From Pseudomonadota bacterium (lineage in GTDB: Bacteria; Pseudomonadota; Alphaproteobacteria; Acetobacterales; Acetobacteraceae): 64,000 bases of DNA. A model generated the notes under the pieces. The model was not told the DNA's origin, made no database searches, and saw only the letters and a program-made list of their open reading frames with translations. The translations under genes were made by a program, and so were the position numbers. Positions 9,051-18,071 of the stretch are shown here, piece after piece (the first letter of the stretch is position 1; each line of letters opens with the position of its first letter). The stretch lies in the NCBI GenBank assembly GCA_021818505.1, contig JAKADX010000010.1, positions 1-64,000 on the forward strand, read 5' to 3'.

Positions 9051-9266
9051 GCATCACCTTAGCGGGAACCGGGTGTAAAATCCTCGAGCGATGCCGGCGC
9101 TATCGCCGACATCCTGGTGCTGGTGCATGCCGGGGGCGGAGCGCCTCACGCTAGATTGTGGCCGAAACGGGCTGATGTTCGTGTCCACGGAACCGGCAGC
9201 AGCCCAGTGTACGGCGCGTCGTTATGGATGGACCCGATGCTCGGCGTTGGCCCGCAGGAAAAGGGG

Positions 9267-10697
9267 TCAACCCTTGATGCAGATCACGGGGCGCAATCGA
9301 GCGACCCGCCTGGCCAGCCCGGCACGCTCGGCAGCGAGAACCACAGCGCCAACGTCCTTGTAGGCGCCGGGAGCCTCCTCAGCCACACCACGCATCGAGC
9401 GGCTGCGCACCAGGATGTGATGCGCTGCGAGGTCGTCGACGATTTGCTGGCCGTCCCACCGGCGCAGGGCCGAGTGACGCGACATCGCGCGCCCGGCGCC
9501 GTGGCACGCGGATGCAAAGGCTCGTTCCTCATTGCCGGCCATTCCGACCAGTACGTAGGAACCTGTGCCCATGCTACCCCCGACCAAAACGGGCTGTCCC
9601 ACGGAACGGAGTGCATCCGGCAAGCTGGGATGTCCCGGACCGAACGCGCGGGTCGCACCCTTGCGGTGGACATAGAGGGTCCTCGGATGGCCTGCGACGA
9701 GATGCGTCTCAACCTTACAAGTGTTGTGCGAGACGTCGAACAACAGCCTGGGCGCGGCTGCCGGAAAGAAGTGTCGGATTACCCGCCGTGCGAGGTGGTC
9801 GAGAATCTCGCGGTTCGCGAGGGCGCAATTGATCGCGGCGCGCATAGCGCCAAGGTAACGACAGCCCAGCTCCGACTCAATCGGAGCGCAAGCTAGCTCC
9901 CGCTCTGGCAGAGCTGTTCCGGCAGCGCCGGAGGCGATGACCATTTCTGTTAAGAATTCAGTGCCGATCTGATGCCCCAGCCCGCGCGAGCCACAATGGA
10001 TCGTAATCAGGACCTCCCCGCGGACGAGGCCGAATGCCGCAGCGGCGACCGAATCGAAGATCTCCTCGACGGCCTGTATCTCGAGATAGTGATTGCCCGA
10101 TCCAAGTGTGCCCATTTCTCGCCGCTGGCGTTCCTTCGCGCGCCCGGGTACGCAGCTTGCCTGCGCACCGGCCATGCAACCACCTTCCTCGATCCGCTCG
10201 AGGTCCGCAGCGTCCCCCAAGCCGTGCGCCACGGCCCAGACCGCGCCGCCCAGCAACATAGCATCCACCTCGTGCGCATCGAGCGAGATGGATCCCTCGC
10301 TACCAACACCTGCGGGAATTGCCCGGGCAAGCGAGTCCGCGAGCGCGTCTTGCACCGTCGCGAGCTCTGACTCGAGGATCCCGGTCGTGACGCTGCGCAC
10401 GCCGCAGGAAATATCGAAGCCAACGCCACCGGCGGAAACTACGCCACCTTGACTTGCATCGAACGCGGCTACCCCGCCGATTGGAAACCCATAGCCCCAA
10501 TGGGCATCTGGCATCACGAAGCTAGCCGCGACGATGCCCGGAAGCGTCGAGACATTCCGTGCCTGTTCGTAGACCTTGTCATCCATCGCCTCAATCAGGT
10601 TTGCATCGGCGTAGATGACAACCGGAACGCGCATGGCTCCGGTCGGCCCGACCTGCCATGTCGTCTCGTCGATTTGCATCAGACCCGCGATGTGCAT
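9267..10697 (-). CDS. rtcB: RtcB-type RNA ligase
   Basis: The 476-residue product is a full-length RtcB, the GTP- and Mn2+-dependent ligase that joins 2',3'-cyclic-phosphate or 3'-phosphate RNA ends to 5'-OH ends. It carries PDAHWGYGFPIGG, GGVGFDISCGVR (metal ligands Asp95 and Cys98), GSGNHYLEIQ, IHCGSRGLGHQ, DVSHNTCKVE, and the C-terminal CHGAGRAMSR with the histidine that is guanylylated. I chose the ATG at 10697 for its AGAGGA site; an in-frame extension to 10751 overlaps archease. It lies 23 bases after archease, its known activator, so the two form an RNA repair unit. Likely targets are tRNA or rRNA cleaved under stress (inference). Transcription probably starts at the FNR box at 11314. 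Confidence 0.95.
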   Translation of the reverse strand: MHIAGLMQIDETTWQVGPTGAMRVPVVIYADANLIEAMDDKVYEQARNVSTLPGIVAASFVMPDAHWGYGFPIGGVAAFDASQGGVVSAGGVGFDISCGVRSVTTGILESELATVQDALADSLARAIPAGVGSEGSISLDAHEVDAMLLGGAVWAVAHGLGDAADLERIEEGGCMAGAQASCVPGRAKERQRREMGTLGSGNHYLEIQAVEEIFDSVAAAAFGLVRGEVLITIHCGSRGLGHQIGTEFLTEMVIASGAAGTALPERELACAPIESELGCRYLGAMRAAINCALANREILDHLARRVIRHFFPAAAPRLLFDVSHNTCKVETHLVAGHPRTLYVHRKGATRAFGPGHPSLPDALRSVGQPVLVGGSMGTGSYVLVGMAGNEERAFASACHGAGRAMSRHSALRRWDGQQIVDDLAAHHILVRSRSMRGVAEEAPGAYKDVGAVVLAAERAGLARRVARLRPVICIKG

Positions 10698-10720
10698 GTC
10701 ATCCTCTTTGGCGCTCGGCT

Positions 10721-11176
10721 TCACACATCGACGACGCATGCGGCGGTCCATAGACCGTTTGGCTCGCGCTCGACACGCAATGCGGTGACAGTCGCGCCCT
10801 TCGGCTCAACTGCCGGCGCGTGGCGCAGCATGTCAATCGGTTCGCCCCACATCGAGCCGCGCAGATGGCGTGCACCGTCAGTGCGCACCGCAAAGCGGCT
10901 GAACACCATGCGCCGCACCGCCATCTCGTAGATAATCACGTTCAACCAAGCGACGAGCAGCAACTCCAAATCTGGAGCGTTACAGGCAACGGTGACTTCC
11001 TGTGACGGCATCACCTCCGCATTTGTGACGATGCCAGTCAGGGCAGCAGCCGCCTCCTCGAACGCCCGTTCAATCGTCGGCCCCCACGCTCGGACCCCGA
11101 TGTCGGCACTGTGAGAAAAATGCTCCCAGCCGGCGAACTCCCTCTCGGAGTCGTTGGTGGGCACGGTGGGCATCAT
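10721..11176 (-). CDS. Archease, RtcB activator
   Basis: The 151-residue protein has the archease signature HSADIGVRAWG near the N terminus and conserved acidic residues through the fold. Archease speeds the guanylylation step of RtcB and allows many turnovers. It is directly upstream of rtcB, as in many genomes. I chose the ATG at 11176 or 11173 (MMPTVP) because GGGAG lies at the right distance; the frame is open to 11284 without a better site. An FNR/FixK box lies 138 bases upstream, between this gene and the divergent hydrolase gene. Archease/RtcB homologues (Rv2630/Rv2631, from memory) belong to the mycobacterial DosR regulon. Confidence 0.88.
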   Translation of the reverse strand: MMPTVPTNDSEREFAGWEHFSHSADIGVRAWGPTIERAFEEAAAALTGIVTNAEVMPSQEVTVACNAPDLELLLVAWLNVIIYEMAVRRMVFSRFAVRTDGARHLRGSMWGEPIDMLRHAPAVEPKGATVTALRVEREPNGLWTAACVVDV

Positions 11177-11313
11177 CTGCTGACTCCCGTGACGAGTTGT
11201 GCGGCATATCAACGACCGGGGTGAGGTCAGTCCCTCTCGGCCTTGGGTGTGGTGCAGGGCGAACTGGGAGACCAGCAGCCCCAACGATATCCTAGCCTCC
11301 AGCCGCTAGCAGC

Positions 11314-11327
11314 TTGATCGCGATCAA
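11314..11327. promoter_or_regulatory. Perfect FNR/FixK palindrome between archease and the hydrolase gene
   Basis: TTGATCGCGATCAA is a perfect dyad and an exact match to TTGAT-N4-ATCAA. It lies 50 bases before the hydrolase ATG at 11378 and 138 bases before the archease ATG at 11176, in a divergent intergenic region. The hydrolase side has the more usual class II spacing; one bound dimer could serve both directions. Confidence 0.8.
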
Positions 11328-11377
11328 TGAATGGCGCGTCCGCGCTGTTCAATGTATGGCGGCGTAGGAGGTCAGCA

Positions 11378-12043
11378 ATGCCAACCAGCGAAAGCCGAAC
11401 CGTGACAACGATTCCGATGCCACATGGCGGTGAAGGTCTGCTTGGACTGCCCGTTTCCGAACCTCACGGAATAGTGCTGTTCGCGCATGGTAGCGGCTCC
11501 AGTCGCCTCAGCCCGCGCAATGCCCAGGTCGCCGAGGCCCTGCAGGAAGCTGGATTTGCCACACTGCTGTTCGACCTCCTCACCGAGCGGGAAGCCGCAG
11601 ACCGCACAAATGTTTTCGATATTGGGCTCCTTTCAGAACGGCTCGGCGCTGCGGCGGATTTTGTCGCACGCAATGATGTGGGGCGAGGGTTGCCGCTCGG
11701 ATTCTTCGGGGCCAGCACAGGTGCCGCTGCCGCCTTGATGGCCGCCGCCACGCGCACGGACGTGCGTGCCGTCGTAAGTCGCGGAGGGCGACCGGACCTC
11801 GCAGGGGATTCGCTCGCGAGGGTCAAAGCGCCAACACGACTGATCGTCGGCAGCAGGGATGTCGAGGTCCTGGCTCTCAATCGCATGGCTTGCGACCGAA
11901 TGCGCTGCGAATGTCGACTCGACGTGGTACCCGGTGCCACGCACCTGTTCGAAGAACCGGGCGCTTTGGAGGCGGTCGTGAACTTGGCGCGAGATTGGTT
12001 TCAACAGCACCTGAAGGGACGACCTGTGGAGGTGCGCCGATGA
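11378..12043 (+). CDS. Dienelactone-hydrolase-like alpha/beta hydrolase
   Basis: The 221-residue protein has an alpha/beta hydrolase fold. HGSGSS forms the oxyanion region, GFFGASTGAAAAL is the nucleophile elbow (serine in GASTG), LIVGSRDVEVL precedes the acid, and PGATHLFEEPG carries the catalytic histidine. The substrate is unknown. Its ATG follows AGGAGG. The stop overlaps the next gene in an ATGA arrangement; the downstream gene is a phosphoribosyltransferase. In several actinobacteria, including M. tuberculosis Rv0571c (from memory), these two domains are found fused in one protein, so they probably work together. It is likely activated by the FNR box at 11314-11327. Confidence 0.85.
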   Translation: MPTSESRTVTTIPMPHGGEGLLGLPVSEPHGIVLFAHGSGSSRLSPRNAQVAEALQEAGFATLLFDLLTEREAADRTNVFDIGLLSERLGAAADFVARNDVGRGLPLGFFGASTGAAAALMAAATRTDVRAVVSRGGRPDLAGDSLARVKAPTRLIVGSRDVEVLALNRMACDRMRCECRLDVVPGATHLFEEPGALEAVVNLARDWFQQHLKGRPVEVRR

Positions 12044-12702
12044 TCTTCGCCGACCGTCAGGAGGCCGGGCAACTTCTCGCGGCAAAGCTGGCCGCGCGAA
12101 ATTTCAAGAAGCCCGTGGTGCTCGCATTGCCCCGCGGCGGTGTCCCCGTGGGATTCGAGATTGCGAGCGCGCTCTCGGCGCCGCTCAATCTGGTGCTAGT
12201 GCGCAAAATCGGCGCGCCTCAGCAAGAGGAACTGGCGATCGGAGCGGTCGCAGATGGTGAGCATCCCGAACTGGTCACCGATTCGCGACTGATCGCCGCG
12301 TTAGCTGTTTCGTCCGACTACCTTGAGGAGATGAAGGCAGCCGCGCTCAAGGAGATCGAGCGGCGACGCCGCGTTTATCTCGCTGGTCGCACACAAGCCG
12401 ACCTCCTGGCATGCACGGCGATCCTTGTCGACGATGGCCTCGCAACCGGGGCAACCATGCGTGCGGCCCTTCGGGCGACGCGCCACCGCCGCCCAGCACG
12501 ACTGGTGCTGGCCATCCCGGTGGCGCCGCCGGATACATTGGAACGGCTGAAGGAAGAGGCGGACGAAACCGTATGCCTTCATGTAGCCGCAGATTTCTAC
12601 GGTGTCGGACAATTCTATCGTGATTTTCGTCAACTGACCGACATGGAGGTAACGAGATTGCTCGACCTGGCGCAATCGCGCGCCGCACCATCCTCGACAT
12701 GA
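12040..12702 (+). CDS. Phosphoribosyltransferase-family protein
   Basis: The 220-residue protein is a type I phosphoribosyltransferase. It has the PRPP-binding loop AILVDDGLATGATM and an N-terminal ALPRGGVPVGFEIA hood segment. The family binds PRPP and a base, but many members of this subgroup have unknown acceptors. Translation is coupled to the hydrolase gene (ATGA overlap at 12040-12043). Twelve bases downstream is a PRPP synthetase gene, which could provide its donor substrate. An in-frame upstream extension from 11890 overlaps the hydrolase and has no ribosome-binding site. Close relatives often stand next to stress and dormancy genes. Confidence 0.85.
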   Translation: MIFADRQEAGQLLAAKLAARNFKKPVVLALPRGGVPVGFEIASALSAPLNLVLVRKIGAPQQEELAIGAVADGEHPELVTDSRLIAALAVSSDYLEEMKAAALKEIERRRRVYLAGRTQADLLACTAILVDDGLATGATMRAALRATRHRRPARLVLAIPVAPPDTLERLKEEADETVCLHVAADFYGVGQFYRDFRQLTDMEVTRLLDLAQSRAAPSST

Positions 12703-12714
12703 CGGGAACCCCCG

Positions 12715-13677
12715 ATGGACCACCGGCCACCTGCGATATTTGGTTTGCACGGAACCCGGGATCTCGCGGAGCGTGTGGCTGCGCGGCTCGATGTCGCGTT
12801 GGCGGCACACGAGGAGCGGGAGTTCGAGGATGGCGAGCATAAGGCACGACCGCTTGAGGATGTGCGCGGCCGCGATGTCTACGTCGTGCACTCGCTGCAT
12901 GGTGGCGTGAACCAGAGTGCCAACGACAAGCTCTGCCGCCTCTTGTTCTTCTGCGGCGCGCTGAAGGATGCCGGTGCGCAACGCGTAACCGCGGTCGTGC
13001 CTTATCTCTGCTACGCCCGCAAGGACCGCCGGACAAAGCCGAATGACCCCATCACCACGCGCTATGTGGCAGAGATTTTCGAAGCGGTGGGGATAGACAG
13101 CCTGATCACGTTTGAGGTGCACAACATCTCAGCAGTTGAAAATGCCTTTCGCATTCCAACCTGGCATATAGAAGCCGCGCCACTGTTCGCCGCTTACTTC
13201 ACGCCATTGTTGACTGGCGTCAGCGCAGCGGCCGTCGCTCCAGATGCCGGTGGTGCAAAGCGCGCGGAACAATTTCGACTAGCGTTGGAGAAATTGACGG
13301 GTTCGGACGTGGCTAGTGCGCAGATGGAGAAGTTTCGCAGCAGCGGCGTGGTCAGCGGCGCGTTGCTTGCAGGTGATGTAAGAGGCAAGGTCGCAATCAT
13401 TGTTGACGACATGATCAGCACCGGCGGCACATTGGTCCGCGCGGCAGAGGCATGCCGCGCTGCGGGCGCCGCCCATGTGATGACAGTGGCGGCGCATGGG
13501 CTGTTTATCGGCGGAGCGCCCCGGCTGTTCGCGTCGCCGGCGATTGACGGAGTCGCGGTGACAGACACCGTCCCTGTCACGGAAACGGTTTCGCAGATAG
13601 CGGCGCCACGCCTCACGGTCCTCGACTCGAGTGAAGCGCTAGCGCGCGCGATCGGCGTTTGCCACGCTGCAGGTTGA
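12715..13677 (+). CDS. prs: Ribose-phosphate pyrophosphokinase (PRPP synthetase) paralogue
   Basis: The 320-residue protein makes PRPP from ribose 5-phosphate and ATP. It shows the REFEDGEH loop, VVPYLCYARKDRR, FEVHNISAVENAF in the ATP/metal region, and the PRPP-loop VDDMISTGGTL. Typical Prs has DLH or DMH metal motifs and GRDVFIVQ; several positions here differ, so this looks like a divergent second copy rather than the housekeeping enzyme. It follows the phosphoribosyltransferase gene by 12 bases and belongs to the same operon. Its products feed the two phosphoribosyl-using enzymes in this island, the PRTase before it and NAPRT after it. Confidence 0.9.
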   Translation: MDHRPPAIFGLHGTRDLAERVAARLDVALAAHEEREFEDGEHKARPLEDVRGRDVYVVHSLHGGVNQSANDKLCRLLFFCGALKDAGAQRVTAVVPYLCYARKDRRTKPNDPITTRYVAEIFEAVGIDSLITFEVHNISAVENAFRIPTWHIEAAPLFAAYFTPLLTGVSAAAVAPDAGGAKRAEQFRLALEKLTGSDVASAQMEKFRSSGVVSGALLAGDVRGKVAIIVDDMISTGGTLVRAAEACRAAGAAHVMTVAAHGLFIGGAPRLFASPAIDGVAVTDTVPVTETVSQIAAPRLTVLDSSEALARAIGVCHAAG

Positions 13678-13732
13678 GCGCCCCACCGGGCCTTGCTGGT
13701 CATGCGCGCGTGATCCCCGCTCGGCGCTTGGC

Positions 13733-13746
13733 TTGATCCGCGTCAA
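13733..13746 (+). promoter_or_regulatory. FNR/FixK-type box upstream of groEL
   Basis: TTGATCCGCGTCAA is an FnrL/FixK-type box ending 83 bases before the groEL ATG. It lies in the 152-base gap after prs and would start a second transcript covering groEL, the kinase-like gene, NAPRT and the ribonucleotide reductase, all tightly spaced on the plus strand. Confidence 0.75.
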
Positions 13747-13829
13747 TGCGGCCGAACTGCGGCTGGGTGAACAGGTAACACCGATTGTCCGGGCACGCTG
13801 CACGGTCGAATCTCAGGCAAGGGGCTATC

Positions 13830-15452
13830 ATGGGGCATAAGCAGATCTTGTTCCGTTCGGCCGCTCGCGAGAAGATTTTGCATGGGGCAGCGCAACTCAC
13901 GGATGCGGTGCGCGTGACCCTGGGGCCGCGGTCGAAGGCGGTCCTCATGCAGAAGCGATGGGGCGCACCAATCGTCTGCAACGACGGTGTGACGATCGCC
14001 AAGGAGTTCGATCTTAGGGACGCCGAAGAGAATCTTGGCGCGCAGATGCTGCGACAGGCCGCCGAGAAAACCGGAGAGGTGGTGGGCGACGGGACGAGTA
14101 CGGCAACCGTTCTGGCTTTTGCGATCCTTGCCGATGGCGTCCGCAATGTGGTTGCCGGTGCAAGTGCGGTCGATCTGAAGCGCGGTCTGGATCGGGGAAC
14201 CAGGGCGGCAGTGGCCGCTCTGCATGCCATGTCCCGTCCGGTGGAGACGCGCCGTGAGAAGGCGCAGGTTGCGGCGATCTCCGCGCATAACGACGTGGCA
14301 ATCGGAGAATTGGTCGCCGACGCCATGGAGCGGGTGGGGAGCGAGGGCGTCATCACCGCAGAGGAGTCGAAGACGACCGAGACGACCCTCGATGTCGTCG
14401 AAGGGATGCGCTTCGACCGTGGTTATCTCTCGCCGTATTTCATAACTAATCCAGAGCGGATGGAAGCGGTGCTGGAGGGGCCGGTGCTGTTGCTCGCTGA
14501 TCGGAAGATCACGGGGCTCGCCGACTTCCTGCCCCTGCTTGACCAGGTTGCCAAATCCGGGCGACCGTTGCTCGTGGTTGCCGAGGATGTGGAGACGGAA
14601 GCGCTGGCAACGCTCATCGTGAATCAACTGCGCGGCACATTGAAGAGCTGCGCCGTGAAGGCACCCGGCTTCGGCGACCGCCGTAAGGCCATGCTGCAGG
14701 ACATGGCGGTCCTGACCGGTGGCATGGTACTGGCGGAGGAGCTTGGATTGAAGCTCGATACTCTGCGCCTGCAACAACTCGGTCAGGCGAAGCGGGTCGT
14801 GGTGGACAAGGACAATACGACTATCATCGGTGGAACGGGTGACCGGGGCGCGTTGGATGCGCGCATTCGGGAAATCCGTCACGAGATTGAGAAGACGACC
14901 AGCGATTACGACCGGGAGAAGCTTCAGGAGCGGCTGGCGAAGCTAGCTGGTGGCGTGGCGGTGATCCGGGTTGGCGCTCCGGCTGAAGCAGAGATGAAAG
15001 CCAAGAAGGAAGCCTTGGACGATGCGATCAGCGCGACCCGGGCCGCGATTGCAGAGGGTATTGTACCGGGTGGCGGCCTTGCGCTGCTGCGCTGTGTGTC
15101 AGCGGTCGCGCGGGCGGAGGCCGAATGCGAGGGAGATGAGAGGACGGGCGTGCAGATTCTTCGGCGTGCGCTCGAGGCGCCGACCCGGCAGATTGCCGAG
15201 AATTCGTCGGTCGACGGCGGCGTGGTGGTTGCCCGGATGCTTGAGGAGAAGGGTAATCTGGGCTTTGATGCGTCGCGGAAGACTTACGTCGATCTTTTCG
15301 AAGCCGGGATTGTCGATCCCGCGAAGGTCGTGCGGGTGGCTCTGGAGAACGCTGTTTCGGTGGCCAGCGTGCTGCTATTGACCGAAGCGACGATGACTGA
15401 ATTGCCAGAGGAAAAGCCGGAGCGCCCGGGTGAGCCGGAAATGACATTGTAA
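13830..15452 (+). CDS. groEL: Divergent GroEL (Hsp60) chaperonin paralogue
   Basis: The 540-residue protein is a complete group I chaperonin subunit. It carries the catalytic Asp87 in [12 protein letters not shown], the [10 protein letters not shown] nucleotide region, [26 protein letters not shown] (the Asp398-equivalent is in EALDDA), and [11 protein letters not shown]. The C-terminal tail lacks the GGM repeats of the housekeeping GroEL and ends [13 protein letters not shown]. No groES lies beside it. These features point to a specialised stress paralogue that uses a GroES encoded elsewhere. The ATG at 13830 has AAGGGG upstream and matches the family N terminus. The FNR box 83 bases upstream suggests oxygen or redox control instead of, or as well as, heat-shock control; no CIRCE element is visible. 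Confidence 0.93.
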   Translation: MGHKQILFRSAAREKILHGAAQLTDAVRVTLGPRSKAVLMQKRWGAPIVCNDGVTIAKEFDLRDAEENLGAQMLRQAAEKTGEVVGDGTSTATVLAFAILADGVRNVVAGASAVDLKRGLDRGTRAAVAALHAMSRPVETRREKAQVAAISAHNDVAIGELVADAMERVGSEGVITAEESKTTETTLDVVEGMRFDRGYLSPYFITNPERMEAVLEGPVLLLADRKITGLADFLPLLDQVAKSGRPLLVVAEDVETEALATLIVNQLRGTLKSCAVKAPGFGDRRKAMLQDMAVLTGGMVLAEELGLKLDTLRLQQLGQAKRVVVDKDNTTIIGGTGDRGALDARIREIRHEIEKTTSDYDREKLQERLAKLAGGVAVIRVGAPAEAEMKAKKEALDDAISATRAAIAEGIVPGGGLALLRCVSAVARAEAECEGDERTGVQILRRALEAPTRQIAENSSVDGGVVVARMLEEKGNLGFDASRKTYVDLFEAGIVDPAKVVRVALENAVSVASVLLLTEATMTELPEEKPERPGEPEMTL

Positions 15453-15508
15453 CTTGGGTCAGGTGAGGTGCAGCACTGGAGTCGGTCGCGTGGGGGAAGC
15501 TGCGGAAT

Positions 15509-16603
15509 GTGGTGAGTCGACGCGCGCCGGTTCGACAAAAGATAATACACGCCGTGAACCAGCGGGCAACAGACGTAACACTTGAGGAGAAGGTTGCATT
15601 CCTACGAATGCCAGCCTCGTACCCCGATGCTACCCGTGGTGTTGAGACGCGTGAGACGCGTTTCTCCTGGGTATTTCTGACCGATCGCTTTGCCTACAAA
15701 CTAAAGAAGCCTGCTACGACACGTCATTTTGATTTCAGCACGCCCGCTTTGCGTCGCGTCGAGTGCGAGTCGGAACTGCGTCTCAACGCAAGGCTCGCGC
15801 CGGGTATCTATCTTGAATTATTGCCTCTTGTGCATACGCTGGACCAGCGGCTGCGTCTGGGCGGTGAAGGGGACGTGGTCGACTGGTTAGTGAAGATGCA
15901 TCGCTTGCCGGCTGAGCGCTTGCTCGACACAGCGATCCAAGCCGGAACGCTGCGATCTACCGAAATTGAATCGATAGCCGAGCGGCTCGTGGCATTCTAT
16001 GGGGCGGCCTCGCCGGTGTCGCTTGCCGCCGATGACTACCTATCGCGCTTTGCGGATGAGCAGGCTGAAAGCCGGCAGGTGCTGTGCAATCCTGCGTTTG
16101 GTTTCGACCTTACGGAAGTCGGGACGCTGCTTGGGGCAGTCGACGACGTGCTGCGCGTTGAAAGCGGACTACTGCTGGTTCGGCTCACAGAGCGGCGCAT
16201 CGTCGAAGGTCATGGCGATTTGCGGCCTGAACATATCTATCTCGGCGACCCGCCAGCGGCGATCGACTGTCTTGAGTTCAGTCGTCGGCTGCGTTTGCTC
16301 GATCCGTTTGAAGAACTGGCATTTCTCGGGATGGAGTGCGCCGTCCTCGGTGCTGCTTGGGTGGGACAGTTGCTCATTGCCGCCTGTATGGCACGCTTGT
16401 CCGACCCGGTCCCGGACCGGCTGGTGGATTTCTACGCGGCGTTCCGGGCTGCGATGCGGGCGCGCCAGGCGGCGACGCACCTGCTGGACGCCATGCCGCG
16501 CGAGCCCCAGAAATGGCACCCGCTGGCGCGTCGCTATATCGCTATCGGTGGCCAGTACGCCGCCAGGCTGGGTAAGTGCAAGTGTTCGACATCTAGGCCG
16601 TAG
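15509..16603 (+). CDS. Aminoglycoside-phosphotransferase-like kinase (COG2187-like), kinase domain only
   Basis: The 364-residue protein resembles COG2187-type proteins, which have a protein-kinase-like/APH fold. The N-terminal part has the strand and lysine region TDRFAYKLKKP, and the catalytic loop is EGHGDLRPEHIYL, followed by a metal-binding aspartate in AIDCLEFSRRLR. Many relatives continue into a P-loop kinase domain (COG0645), which is absent here. The natural substrate is unknown. GTG at 15509 is chosen because GGGGGAAG lies upstream; a GTG at 15554 is an alternative. It sits between groEL and NAPRT in a plus-strand operon. A COG2187-type protein (Rv2004c, from memory) is also a DosR regulon member. 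Confidence 0.7.
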   Translation: MVSRRAPVRQKIIHAVNQRATDVTLEEKVAFLRMPASYPDATRGVETRETRFSWVFLTDRFAYKLKKPATTRHFDFSTPALRRVECESELRLNARLAPGIYLELLPLVHTLDQRLRLGGEGDVVDWLVKMHRLPAERLLDTAIQAGTLRSTEIESIAERLVAFYGAASPVSLAADDYLSRFADEQAESRQVLCNPAFGFDLTEVGTLLGAVDDVLRVESGLLLVRLTERRIVEGHGDLRPEHIYLGDPPAAIDCLEFSRRLRLLDPFEELAFLGMECAVLGAAWVGQLLIAACMARLSDPVPDRLVDFYAAFRAAMRARQAATHLLDAMPREPQKWHPLARRYIAIGGQYAARLGKCKCSTSRP

Positions 16604-16628
16604 CCCCGTCGAAGAGGAGAGGGACGCC

Positions 16629-18020
16629 GTGTCGTCCGATCAACATGTCGCGATGCCGGGGCCAGTAGAGCTGTTTGCGGATCTCTACGAACTGCGAATG
16701 GCGCGGGCATACGTCGAGCTTGGAATGAGCGAACAGGCCGTTTTCAGCCTCTTTGTGCGCAGACTACCCGCCGGGCGCAATTTCCTAGTTGCTTGCGGCA
16801 CCGACGTGTTTCTCGAGATGCTCGAAAGGTTGCGATTCGGGGCCGAGAGCCTGGAGTACCTACGTTCGCTCGGCGAATTCCCTCCGGCGTTCATCGACTG
16901 GCTCGCCGGCTTTCGCTTCTCCGGCGAGGTGCGGGCGGTGGCCGAAGGAACACCGATCTTTGCCGAAGAACCTATCGTCGAGGTGATGGCACCGATTGCT
17001 GAAGCACAAATTCTGGAGACGTTGGTGCTCAATCAGATCGGCCTGCAAACTCTTCTCGCGTCCAAGGCGGCGCGGGTGGTCGCGGCGGCGGCCGGGCGCA
17101 CGATAGTGGACTTCGGCAGCCGGCGCGCCCAGGGGTTGGACGCAGCAGTGATGGGCGCGCGCGCATTCTATATCGCCGGTGTCTCGGCCACGTCGAACCT
17201 GCTCGCCGGCGCACGATGGGGAATCCCGGTCGCGGGGACCATGGCGCACAGCTTCATTCAGAGCTTTCAGTCCGAGGCGGAAGCGTTCCGCGCCTTCATC
17301 CGGTTCTACCCGGAGACGATCCTGCTTGTGGACACTTACGATACTCTGAGCGGCGTGGCAGCAGTGGTTGACATGGCTCGGGAGCTTGCCGGCGATTTCC
17401 ATGTGCGGGGTGTGCGGCTCGATTCCGGCGATCTGGGCGGCCTCGCGCAGGCTGTGCGTTCGATGTTGGATGCGGCCGGTCTGGGCCATGTCCAAATCTT
17501 CGCGAGCGGGGGGCTTGACGAGGAGAAAATCGCCGCGCTGATTGGGAGCGGCGCTCCAATCGACGCGTTCGGCGTAGGCACGGATCTGAGCGTCTCAGGC
17601 GACGCACCCGCCCTTGACCTTGCCTACAAGCTGACGCGCTACGCCGGACAAGGGCGAACGAAGCTGTCGGCCGGTAAGCGCGTATTGCCGGAGTCGAAGC
17701 AGGTGTACCGGAGGATCGCGGACGGAATTGCCGTTGGCGACATGATCGCATTGGCGGACGAACCGGCGCACGAAGGCCGGATGCTGCTGCGCACGATGAT
17801 GCGAAACGGGCAGCGTCTCGCGCAGTCTGCTCCGCTCTCCGCGATCCGGCGACACGCTACGACGCATGTCGCCGCATTGCCAGAGCGGCTCCGAGCGCTC
17901 GCGACCGCCGATCCAACCTATCCAGTCGCAGTCAGCCCGGCACTCTCGCGACGCGAAAGCGAGGTTCGCGCCGCCTTCCGCTCAAATGCGTTGCCACGTA
18001 AACGGTCACCGCAGTGTTAG
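16629..18020 (+). CDS. pncB: Nicotinate phosphoribosyltransferase
   Basis: The 463-residue product begins in the family-typical way (LFADLYELRMARAYV). It contains the conserved FGSRRAQGLDAAVMGARAF, SNLLAGARWGIPVAGTMAHS, LLVDTYDT, VRLDSGDLGGLA and FGVGTDLSVS. It converts nicotinate and PRPP to nicotinate mononucleotide, the salvage entry to NAD. It matches the longer form found in Gram-positives, mycobacteria (PncB2) and some proteobacteria rather than enteric PncB. The start is GTG at 16629 with GAGGAGAGGG upstream; an in-frame extension through the preceding gene is not real. It lies 25 bases after the kinase-like gene and 51 before the ribonucleotide reductase, and it needs the PRPP made by the nearby prs. 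Confidence 0.92.
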   Translation: MSSDQHVAMPGPVELFADLYELRMARAYVELGMSEQAVFSLFVRRLPAGRNFLVACGTDVFLEMLERLRFGAESLEYLRSLGEFPPAFIDWLAGFRFSGEVRAVAEGTPIFAEEPIVEVMAPIAEAQILETLVLNQIGLQTLLASKAARVVAAAAGRTIVDFGSRRAQGLDAAVMGARAFYIAGVSATSNLLAGARWGIPVAGTMAHSFIQSFQSEAEAFRAFIRFYPETILLVDTYDTLSGVAAVVDMARELAGDFHVRGVRLDSGDLGGLAQAVRSMLDAAGLGHVQIFASGGLDEEKIAALIGSGAPIDAFGVGTDLSVSGDAPALDLAYKLTRYAGQGRTKLSAGKRVLPESKQVYRRIADGIAVGDMIALADEPAHEGRMLLRTMMRNGQRLAQSAPLSAIRRHATTHVAALPERLRALATADPTYPVAVSPALSRRESEVRAAFRSNALPRKRSPQC

Positions 18021-18071
18021 TTGTCGGATCGAAGTCAGCATGATCGCAAATAGCGGTCGTAAGGGAGGACG

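Larger units (their letters stand above)
8938..9266. other. Intergenic region between the rtcB stop and the CapA-like gene
   Basis: The 329 bases hold the FNR box at 9008-9021 and a GC-rich hairpin at 9031-9050. The rest (9051-9266) has short open frames on several strands but none with a convincing ribosome-binding site or recognisable product. It looks like rtcB 3' trailer plus the CapA promoter region. Confidence 0.5.
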
